The translations under genes and the position numbers were made by a program. The notes below the pieces were generated by a model. That model ran no database searches. It was not told where the DNA came from and saw only the letters and a list, made by a program, of their open reading frames with translations. A stretch of DNA of 12,839 nt from Holdemanella sp. (GTDB lineage: Bacteria > Bacillota_I > Bacilli_A > Erysipelotrichales > Erysipelotrichaceae): NCBI GenBank assembly GCA_021442845.1, contig JABUSD010000010.1, positions 1 through 12,839 of the forward strand. Reading direction: 5' to 3'. Below are positions 8,058 through 12,839 of this stretch, piece by piece (position 1 is the stretch's first letter; every line of letters starts with the position of its first letter).

Positions 8058-8339
8058 CTATTTCTTCTTACCTTTTTTAGCATCTTCTCCGTGACCAGAG
8101 TATTTACGTGTTGGAGCAAATTCACCTAATTTGTGACCAACCATATCTTCAGTTACATATACTGGAATGTGTTCTTTCCCATTGTAAACGGCAAATGTGT
8201 GTTCAACAAATTGAGGGAAGATTGTAGAACGACGGCTCCAAGTTTTGATTACTTCTTTCTTTCCTGATTCATTTAATGCTTCAACTTTCTTCATCAAATG
8301 ATCATCACAGAAAGGTCCTTTTTTCAAACTACGACTCAT
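8058..8339 (-). CDS. rpsS: 30S ribosomal protein S19 (uS19)
   Basis: S19 sits in the 30S head, binds 16S rRNA with S13 and lies near the A site. The 93-residue product begins [19 protein letters not shown] and continues with [47 protein letters not shown], the standard core in two blocks. The ATG follows GGAGGTAAAATAAA. The TAG stop is directly fused to GGAGG for rplV (TAGGAGG), so a ribosome finishing S19 stands on the next initiation site. Confidence 0.97.
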   Translation of the reverse strand: MSRSLKKGPFCDDHLMKKVEALNESGKKEVIKTWSRRSTIFPQFVEHTFAVYNGKEHIPVYVTEDMVGHKLGEFAPTRKYSGHGEDAKKGKKK

Positions 8340-8357
8340 TTTATTTTACCTCCTTGC

Positions 8358-9191
8358 CTATTTACCATTACGGTTACGTACAATTAACTTTGTACTAGCC
8401 TTCTTAGAATTACGTGTCTTAACACCAAGAGCTTTTTTACCCCAAGGTGTCATTGGTGATTTACGACCGATTGCAGTACGTCCTTCACCACCTCCATGAG
8501 GGTGATCGTTAGGGTTCATTACAGAACCACGAACTGTTGGGCGGATACCCATATGACGAGTACGTCCTGCTTTACCGATGCTTACTAAGTTGTAGTCTTC
8601 GTTTCCTACTGTACCAACTGTAGCACGGCATACACCTAATACCTTACGAACTTCACCAGAAGATAAACGTAAAGTTACATATTTTTCTTCAATACCTAAG
8701 ATCTGAGCTGAACATCCAGCTGAACGAGCTAACTGTCCACCCTTACCAGGAGTTAATTCAACGTTATGTACTACTGTACCTTCAGGGATATTCTTTAATT
8801 CACAAGCGTTACCAACCTTGATATCAGCTTCAACACCACTGATTACCTTAGTTCCTACTGTTAAACCCTTAGGAGCTAAGATATATCTCTTTTCACCATC
8901 AACATAGTTCAATAATGCGATGTTAGCAGTACGATTTGGATCGTATTCGATTGCAGCTACAACTGCAGGAACATTATCCTTGTTACGCTTGAAATCGATA
9001 ATTCTATATTTCTGTTTATGTCCACCACCCTGATGACGAGTTGTAATACGACCAGTGTTGTTACGGCCACCTTTTTTGTTTAATGGAGCAAGTAATGATT
9101 TTTCTGGAGTAGATTTAGTAATCTCTTCATTAACCAATGTGCTCATTCCACGGCGACCATTAGTGGTAGGATTATACTTCTTAATAGCCAT
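8358..9191 (-). CDS. rplB: 50S ribosomal protein L2 (uL2)
   Basis: L2 is among the most conserved ribosomal proteins; it is needed for subunit association and activity of the peptidyl transferase centre. The 277 residues equal the usual length. Visible landmarks are [17 protein letters not shown] at the start, [19 protein letters not shown] (51-69), the OB-fold and SH3-like core (about 75-200), and the C-terminal [19 protein letters not shown] (228-246), containing the conserved histidine that reaches towards the catalytic centre. The ATG is preceded by AAGGAAGG. The stop is TAG, seven bases before the AGGAGG of rpsS in TAGGCAAGGAGG. Confidence 0.98.
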   Translation of the reverse strand: MAIKKYNPTTNGRRGMSTLVNEEITKSTPEKSLLAPLNKKGGRNNTGRITTRHQGGGHKQKYRIIDFKRNKDNVPAVVAAIEYDPNRTANIALLNYVDGEKRYILAPKGLTVGTKVISGVEADIKVGNACELKNIPEGTVVHNVELTPGKGGQLARSAGCSAQILGIEEKYVTLRLSSGEVRKVLGVCRATVGTVGNEDYNLVSIGKAGRTRHMGIRPTVRGSVMNPNDHPHGGGEGRTAIGRKSPMTPWGKKALGVKTRNSKKASTKLIVRNRNGK

Positions 9192-9218
9192 TGTTTTTTC
9201 CTTCCTTTCGCAATTTTC

Positions 9219-9239
9219 CGGAGATAGCGTATTCCTCCG
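9219..9239 (-). other. Small hairpin in rplW-rplB spacer
   Basis: In the 61-nt gap, among the longest between ribosomal protein genes here, the minus strand reads CGGAG, a ten-base loop and CTCCG. No T-run follows, so it is not a terminator. It could be an mRNA processing or stability element, or chance. The rplB binding site (AAGGAAGG) lies further downstream. Confidence 0.4.
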
Positions 9240-9252
9240 ATATGTGCATTAA

Positions 9253-9540
9253 TTAGTCTTCAAATAAATTAATGCTCTGTCCTTCAGCTAACTTAACGTA
9301 AGCCTTCTTGTAAGCTTTAGTCTTACCAACGTATCTGCCCATTCTCTTTGTCTTAGGATGAACATTTACTGTATTTACAGAATCAACCTTAACATTGAAG
9401 ATTTCTTCAATTGCCATCTTGATTTCTGTCTTGTTAGAACCCTTAGCAACCTCAAATGTGATTGTGTTTGCAGAGTCCATCAACTGCATTGTCTTTTCTG
9501 TAATGATTGGACGAACGATAATATCTCTTGCGTTACTCAT
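9253..9540 (-). CDS. rplW: 50S ribosomal protein L23 (uL23)
   Basis: L23 lies at the exit of the nascent peptide tunnel and is the docking site for trigger factor and the signal recognition particle. The sequence [17 protein letters not shown], then [22 protein letters not shown] and [22 protein letters not shown], matches the family over 95 residues. An in-frame TTG four codons upstream (9552) lies inside the rplD 3' end only one base after GGAGG, too close to be used; the ATG at 9540 is chosen, with GGAGG 13 bases upstream, a rather long spacing. Only two bases separate it from the rplD stop, so reinitiation is likely. It is followed by a 61-nt spacer containing a hairpin. Confidence 0.95.
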   Translation of the reverse strand: MSNARDIIVRPIITEKTMQLMDSANTITFEVAKGSNKTEIKMAIEEIFNVKVDSVNTVNVHPKTKRMGRYVGKTKAYKKAYVKLAEGQSINLFED

Positions 9541-9542
9541 AA

Positions 9543-10172
9543 TTATGCCCAAACCTCCCCAGCTTTCTTAGCTGCTGCTTCAGTCATGACAATCTGTGCA
9601 GCATTGCTGATGTCATAAACATTTAAGCCGTCAACTGTAAGCATCATAGCGTTAGGAATATTTCTCATTGATAAGTAAGCATTTTCGAAATCATCAGCTA
9701 CATCAACTACGAATAAAGTTTTCTTATCGAAGTTAAATGCATTCATCATATTTACGAAATTCTTTGTCTTAATCTCTGCGAAGCTAATTCCTTCAATTAC
9801 TGTGCAAGCCTTGTCCTGAACCTTTTCACTTAAAGCAGAACGAAGAGCTAATCTTCTAACTTTCTTATTTAACTTAAAGCCATACTTTCTAGGAGTAGGA
9901 CCGAAAGCGATTCCGCCGCCTCTCCACTGAGTAGCTCTAGTAGAACCCTGACGAGCACGACCAGTACCCTTCTGTCTGAATGGCTTCTTACCAGTACCGC
10001 TTACTTCACTACGAGTCTTCGTATCATGAGTACCCTGACGTGAAGAAGCCTGCTGATTTAAGATTGCGTCGAACATTGCCTGATTATTTGGTTCAATACC
10101 AAATACTTCATCAGCTAATTCAACAGTTCCAACAACCTTTGCTTCTAAGTTATATACATCTACTGTAGGCAT
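9543..10172 (-). CDS. rplD: 50S ribosomal protein L4 (uL4)
   Basis: This 209-residue protein has the normal L4 length. The N-terminal [19 protein letters not shown] is typical. The basic extended loop at about residues 60-105 ([32 protein letters not shown]) is the part that lines the nascent peptide exit tunnel and contains the site of macrolide-resistance mutations in other bacteria. The C-terminal globular part (about 110-205) ends in [16 protein letters not shown], the usual final strand and helix. In E. coli L4 also represses its own operon by binding the S10 leader; here a structured leader exists but binding is untested. Arginine is encoded by AGA in 7 of 12 cases, more than in distal genes of the operon. 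The start overlaps the rplC stop. Confidence 0.97.
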   Translation of the reverse strand: MPTVDVYNLEAKVVGTVELADEVFGIEPNNQAMFDAILNQQASSRQGTHDTKTRSEVSGTGKKPFRQKGTGRARQGSTRATQWRGGGIAFGPTPRKYGFKLNKKVRRLALRSALSEKVQDKACTVIEGISFAEIKTKNFVNMMNAFNFDKKTLFVVDVADDFENAYLSMRNIPNAMMLTVDGLNVYDISNAAQIVMTEAAAKKAGEVWA

Positions 10173-10855
10173 TAGTTACCCTCCTTTGCATAGCTTAATA
10201 ATTCTTTAGCTGTGCTACTCTTAACAGGCTTAACTGTTGACTTAATAACAACTAAACCTTTCTTAGGTCCTGGGACATTTCCCTTAATTAATACATAGTT
10301 CTTTTCAGCATCAACTTTGATGATTTCAAGATTCTGATTAGTTGTAGTGTAAGTACCTTCATGACCAGGCATAACTGTACCCTTGTTAATAACACCGTTG
10401 TTACGACCGATAGTAGCTAAAGAACCGATATGTCTCTTGTTCTTAGATCCACCATGTGTCTTAGGTCCCATTGTACCGTTGTTTCTAACAATCTGTCCCT
10501 GATAGCCTTTACCTTTGCTCACACCAGTAACATCTACATGCTCACCAGCGGAAAAGATATCGACTTTAACTTCTGCACCAACTTCAAGGTTCATCATTTC
10601 GTTACCACGAATTTCTCTCATGAACTTCTTTGGAGTTGTGTTTGCTTTTGCAGCATGACCCTTGCTAGGCTTGTTAGCTCTGTTTTCTTTAACATCTTCG
10701 AAACCAAGCTGAACTGCCTCGTAACCGTCTGTTTCAACAGTCTTCTTCTGCATTACTACATTTGGTGTTGCTTCAACTACTGTAACAGGAATTAAAGTAC
10801 CATCTGCAGTGAACACCTGAGTCATACCGATTTTGCGTCCTAATAACCCTTTCAT
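10172..10855 (-). CDS. rplC: 50S ribosomal protein L3 (uL3)
   Basis: L3 is an early-assembling 23S rRNA binder whose extended loop approaches the peptidyl transferase centre. The start [15 protein letters not shown] is typical. An in-frame GTG three codons upstream (10864) would add three residues, but the AAGGTG Shine-Dalgarno sequence sits six bases before the ATG at 10855 and overlaps that GTG, so the ATG is preferred (227 residues). The loop segment [19 protein letters not shown] and the PGHEG motif are present. The protein runs about 18 residues beyond the usual end, with a tail [18 protein letters not shown]. The stop overlaps the rplD start by one base (TAATG), so L3 and L4 are probably translationally coupled. 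Confidence 0.95.
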   Translation of the reverse strand: MKGLLGRKIGMTQVFTADGTLIPVTVVEATPNVVMQKKTVETDGYEAVQLGFEDVKENRANKPSKGHAAKANTTPKKFMREIRGNEMMNLEVGAEVKVDIFSAGEHVDVTGVSKGKGYQGQIVRNNGTMGPKTHGGSKNKRHIGSLATIGRNNGVINKGTVMPGHEGTYTTTNQNLEIIKVDAEKNYVLIKGNVPGPKKGLVVIKSTVKPVKSSTAKELLSYAKEGN

Positions 10856-10879
10856 ACGTGTCACCTTTCCTTATTTTTC

Positions 10880-11191
10880 TTATAGTTTAATTTCAATATC
10901 TACTCCACTAGGTAAGTCAAGACGAGTCATAGCGTCCATTGTTTCCTGTGAAGGACCGATAATTTCAATTAAACGTTTGTGCGTTCTGATCTCGAACTGT
11001 TCACGAGAATCCTTGTACTTATGTACCGCACGTAAAATTGTTACCACCTGTTTTTCAGTTGGAAGTGGAACTGGTCCAACGATCTTCTTTGCACCATGCT
11101 CAGCAGCTGTCTTAACGATCTTTTCGCTAGCTGCATCTAAGCTTCTGTGCTCGTAAGCTTTCAAACGAATTCTTACACTGTTTTTTGCCAT
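10880..11191 (-). CDS. rpsJ: 30S ribosomal protein S10 (uS10)
   Basis: This 103-residue protein has the usual S10 length. The family signatures are present: an N-terminal [18 protein letters not shown] strand and helix (residues 7-20), the [38 protein letters not shown] block that forms the long hairpin reaching into the 30S head (residues 38-74), and a C-terminal [11 protein letters not shown]. Besides its structural role, S10 is known as the NusE component of antitermination complexes. It is the first gene of the ribosomal operon, with AAGGAGG eight bases before its ATG and a structured leader immediately upstream. The spacer to rplC is short. Confidence 0.98.
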   Translation of the reverse strand: MAKNSVRIRLKAYEHRSLDAASEKIVKTAAEHGAKKIVGPVPLPTEKQVVTILRAVHKYKDSREQFEIRTHKRLIEIIGPSQETMDAMTRLDLPSGVDIEIKL

Positions 11192-11211
11192 GAAATTTTC
11201 CTCCTTATTTT

Positions 11212-11329
11212 CACACGGCTATCTCAAGCCGTTCCGCTCAGTGGAAATTACCTGGTTATCACTAACCTTTAGCGCGTCGTGACAACGCTTATCGGTGTGC
11301 CAGCAACCTCCCACATCCACGCGGTTGCT
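11212..11329 (-). promoter_or_regulatory. Structured 5' leader of rpsJ mRNA (candidate autoregulatory RNA)
   Basis: Between the promoter and the rpsJ ribosome binding site (AAGGAGG, 11200-11206), the RNA can form an ordered set of helices. The first is a 5' hairpin GCAACC...GGUUGC (11323-11328 with 11303-11308). Next, CACAC (11295-11299) pairs with GUGUG (11212-11216) and encloses four hairpins: GCGUUG/CGACGC (11274-11288), GGUUA-GUGA-UAACC with a GNRA tetraloop (11254-11267), UUCC/GGAA (11232-11246) and GGCU/AGCC (11217-11230). No U-tract follows, so control by intrinsic termination is not evident; the junction ends five bases before the Shine-Dalgarno site. S10 operons of gamma-proteobacteria are repressed by L4 through their leader. 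Whether L4 or another ribosomal protein binds here is inference. Confidence 0.65.
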
Positions 11330-11334
11330 CATAT

Positions 11335-11363
11335 ATTCTACTACTGTCATATGGGCAGTGCAA
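11335..11363 (-). promoter_or_regulatory. Sigma-A type promoter of the S10-spc operon
   Basis: The minus strand reads TTGCAC (11358-11363), a 17-nt spacer, then TAGAAT (11335-11340), close to the housekeeping consensus. The bases just upstream include A7 and AT-rich tracts (about 11364-11427) that could act as an UP element. Start of transcription is expected near 11328-11330. It lies between the barstar terminator and rpsJ and is the only clear promoter before the 20 ribosomal protein genes, secY and adk. Confidence 0.85.
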
Positions 11364-11427
11364 GAGTTTTTTTCCATAATTTTCATTATTTGATTTATAT
11401 TGTAATTATTGAGCTTTTTTAGGGTCG

Positions 11428-11463
11428 AAAAATAAAAAAATAGAGTTTGTTTCAAACTCTATT
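11428..11463 (-). terminator. Rho-independent terminator after barstar gene
   Basis: On the minus strand a perfect 11-bp stem (arms 11453-11463 and 11439-11449, core TAGAGTTTG/CAAACTCTA) with a 3-nt loop is followed by seven T, one A and five T. The stem overlaps the barstar stop codon. This ends the HAD-ribonuclease-barstar unit and insulates it from the ribosomal promoter downstream. Confidence 0.92.
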
Positions 11464-11731
11464 AACGATAAACTATCTTGATGTTTAACCCCTCATTTTG
11501 GGCATTTTGTAATACCTTTAAGACATTATAGAAATAAACATTATCAGAAATTTGCTTTAAATCACCTCTTTTTAAGACGATTTGGACCTCTTCCTGCACT
11601 TCATAGAGGCTATCAGCCAATGCATCTAAGTTATTTCCATAATAATCAGGTAATGCTAACGCTTCTTTCAAGAAAGAATGCAAAGACTCACGATCTTCAA
11701 AGGCTTCAACAGTAAATTTAACTAATTTCAT
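11462..11731 (-). CDS. Barstar-family ribonuclease inhibitor
   Basis: The product is an 89-residue protein, the same size as Bacillus barstar. It contains the signature helix LALPDYYGNNLDALADSL (residues 25-42), which in barstar plugs the barnase active site. Barstar Tyr29, Asp35 and Asp39 correspond to Y30, D36 and D40; Asp39 is the residue that contacts Arg83, Arg87 and His102 of the enzyme. Barstar Trp38 is Ala here, and Glu76, which pairs with barnase Arg59, is N76. No signal peptide is present, so it is cytoplasmic and should neutralise enzyme that has not left the cell. The ATG shares its A with the stop of the ribonuclease gene (TAATG) and has GGAGA just upstream, so translation is probably coupled. 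The stop codon lies in the first arm of the terminator that follows. Confidence 0.94.
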   Translation of the reverse strand: MKLVKFTVEAFEDRESLHSFLKEALALPDYYGNNLDALADSLYEVQEEVQIVLKRGDLKQISDNVYFYNVLKVLQNAQNEGLNIKIVYR

Positions 11732-12384
11732 TATTCTTCTCCATATAACAATTCAAAAGATTCATAATGATCATCCGTATAGTAAATCAATCCGTCTTCA
11801 GTAAAGATAATACGTTTAGCACCACGTGATTTCTTTCCTAAAGTATCTATATCGCATTCATAATAATCATACTCATCAGGAAGTAGTCCTTCATAATTAC
11901 CAAAATGATCCCCACCAATACACATACCTGGTGCATATTCTTCAAGAGATCCTCCAGACCAACCTAATGCCTTAGCTTCTTTTTTAGTCATATAGTTAGA
12001 AGGTAATTCCCCATAAGTATAGATATAAAGAGCTACCTGATCTTTTGAATCGTAAGTTCCATCACGACGAACGCCATCGCCTTCGTATTCTACTACTACT
12101 TCTTCCTCATCATCAGAAGTTCCTTTTGCTTCATCCGTGTTATTGTTTTCTTTACTATCTACTATCTCAACAGTTTCAGTAGTACCATTATTTTCTGTTT
12201 CATCTTCTTCATTATCTTCTTCATTATCTGTTACAGGCTCATTCGAATCTGTATTTTGAGAAATCTCAATTGTAATTGGTTCATTATTTACTTCTGGTTC
12301 TGGTGTTGGTGTAAATAAGAACTTAATACCAACAAAGGCAATGAAAAGCGCCATAACGAATAAGGAATAAACTTTTTTGTTCAT
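11731..12384 (-). CDS. Barnase-type guanyl-specific ribonuclease with N-terminal membrane anchor and acidic stalk
   Basis: This 217-residue protein has three parts. Residues 5-24 form a hydrophobic segment after a Lys pair, fitting a signal peptide or uncleaved anchor; no lipobox is seen. Residues about 25-103 are low-complexity and very acidic (29 Asp/Glu, 2 Lys between 29 and 103). Residues about 112-214 match the extracellular RNase barnase along their length: YGELPSNYMTKKEAKALGW, APGMCIGGDHFGNYEG and RIIFTEDGLIYYTDDHYESF. Matching barnase numbering, Lys27 is K134, the general base Glu73 is E176, Arg83 is R187, Arg87 is R191 and the general acid His102 is H206, so it should cleave RNA after G. 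Arg59 of the guanine loop is replaced by Y164. The ATG directly follows the upstream TAA, with GGAGG inside the upstream gene. It overlaps the inhibitor gene by one base (TAATG). It probably acts outside the membrane. Confidence 0.93.
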   Translation of the reverse strand: MNKKVYSLFVMALFIAFVGIKFLFTPTPEPEVNNEPITIEISQNTDSNEPVTDNEEDNEEDETENNGTTETVEIVDSKENNNTDEAKGTSDDEEEVVVEYEGDGVRRDGTYDSKDQVALYIYTYGELPSNYMTKKEAKALGWSGGSLEEYAPGMCIGGDHFGNYEGLLPDEYDYYECDIDTLGKKSRGAKRIIFTEDGLIYYTDDHYESFELLYGEE

Positions 12385-12839
12385 TTAAAAAACCTCCAAT
12401 AATTCTTCAAAATGTGTTATTCGTGTAATTGGAAACTCCGTTATTCTTTGAAAATCCGGCCAAATCCATACCGGCTTTAATCCGGCATTATACGCACCTA
12501 GTATATCCGTTGAGAACGTATCACCGATAAAGGCTACTTCTTCAGGTTTTAATCCTAGCTGCTCTACCGCCTGTAAAAATATCCTTTTATCAGGCTTATG
12601 AATCCCAATATCACCCGAAACTAATATTACATCAAAATACTTTCGTATATTGGTAGTAGTTAGTTTTTGGTTTTGACTATAAGAATCCCCATTAGTTATA
12701 ACACCAAGTTTATACTTTTGTCTTAAGGTATTTAGTACTTCTAAACAATTATTATTTAACGTCTGATGTTCATCAAAATGTAAAAACCAATAGTTTTTCC
12801 AATATTCAATATTTGCGTTACATCCATATTTATTATTTA
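12385..12839 (-). CDS. HAD-superfamily hydrolase, C-terminal part (5' end outside window)
   Basis: This is an open frame of 150 visible codons ending in TAA, entering from the right edge of the window. It shows the later motifs of haloacid dehalogenase-like phosphatases: motif II as VITNG (the Thr binds phosphate), a lysine for motif III in IHKPDKRIF, and motif IV as FIGDTFSTD, whose acidic residues bind Mg2+. The motif I nucleophile Asp lies outside the window. The GDTFSTDILGAYNAG segment followed by a Trp-rich strand resembles YjjG/phosphoglycolate-phosphatase-like members that act on small phosphorylated metabolites in the cytoplasm; the substrate cannot be told. The last codons carry a GGAGG that serves as the ribosome binding site of the next gene, and the stop codon touches that gene's ATG, so the two are almost certainly on one mRNA. 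Confidence 0.9.
   Translation of the reverse strand, partial: NNKYGCNANIEYWKNYWFLHFDEHQTLNNNCLEVLNTLRQKYKLGVITNGDSYSQNQKLTTTNIRKYFDVILVSGDIGIHKPDKRIFLQAVEQLGLKPEEVAFIGDTFSTDILGAYNAGLKPVWIWPDFQRITEFPITRITHFEELLEVF

Noticed and set aside
9541..9552. TTG start extending rplW by four residues
   Set aside because: It lies in the last codons of rplD one base after GGAGG, too close for initiation, and the family N-terminus fits the ATG at 9540.
10430..10795. Long plus-strand open frames opposite ribosomal protein genes, such as this 121-codon one
   Set aside because: They are antisense shadows of compositionally biased ribosomal genes, with Cys/Ser/Phe-rich translations, no binding sites and no family resemblance.
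10856..10864. GTG start extending rplC by three residues
   Set aside because: The GTG overlaps the AAGGTG binding site, which is correctly spaced for the ATG at 10855, and the L3 family starts near MKGxLGRK.
11219..11455. A 78-codon open frame on the minus strand between barstar and rpsJ
   Set aside because: It spans the terminator tail, the promoter and the leader helices, has no ribosome binding site at its first codon and resembles no protein. The codons are explained by regulatory sequence.
1..12839. Possible use of TGA as a Trp codon, considered because L30 loss suggested a mollicute
   Set aside because: Trp residues in conserved places are TGG (for example the last codon of rpsN), and all gene ends checked are TAA or TAG, so nothing supports a changed code; it is also not excluded that TGA is simply rare here.
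1..12839. CRISPR arrays, insertion sequences, tRNA or rRNA genes
   Set aside because: No direct repeat arrays, transposase motifs or cloverleaf-like segments were seen; almost all sequence is covered by recognised genes and short control regions.

Overview
The window is the S10-spc ribosomal protein cluster of a low-GC Gram-positive bacterium, with all genes on the minus strand (transcription runs from high to low coordinates). Firmicute markers are the strong GGAGG Shine-Dalgarno sites, the short zinc-ribbon S14, the four-cysteine adenylate kinase LID and a complete Bacillus-like gene order. Three features point away from Bacillus and towards an Erysipelotrichia-like or related lineage: no rpmD (L30) between rpsE and rplO, no map or infA between adk and rpmJ, and a long basic tail on S3. 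The lineage is an inference; TGG is used for Trp and no gene here needs a non-standard code.

Layout in transcription order. 12839-11462: the 3' part of a HAD-family phosphatase, then a membrane-anchored barnase-type ribonuclease and its inhibitor barstar. These are tightly packed (stop abuts start, then a 1-nt stop/start overlap) and close with a strong intrinsic terminator. 11461-11192: an intergenic control region with a consensus sigma-A promoter and a structured leader of about 115 nt ahead of rpsJ. 11191-2175: rpsJ, rplC, rplD, rplW, rplB, rpsS, rplV, rpsC, rplP, rpmC, rpsQ, rplN, rplX, rplE, rpsN, rpsH, rplF, rplR, rpsE, rplO, with spacers of 0-61 nt and no other obvious promoter or terminator. 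2172-216: secY and adk. 215-56: a second control region with a near-consensus promoter embedded in overlapping inverted repeats. 55-1: the first 18 codons of rpmJ (L36), presumably the start of the rpmJ-rpsM-rpsK-rpoA-rplQ segment.

Together the genes supply both ribosomal subunits, the SecY translocon channel and adenylate kinase from what looks like one long mRNA driven by the promoter at 11335-11363. Translation appears coupled at nearly every junction. Two formats recur: TAATG stop/start overlaps, and a TAG stop fused directly to the next ribosome binding site (TAGGAGG).

The accessory part is the ribonuclease/inhibitor pair next to the ribosomal cluster. Its enzyme keeps the barnase catalytic residues but sits on an N-terminal membrane anchor with a long acidic stalk. 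The residues matching one known barnase-barstar salt bridge are changed in both partners. The other regions worth testing are the rpsJ leader RNA and the overlapping hairpins before rpmJ.
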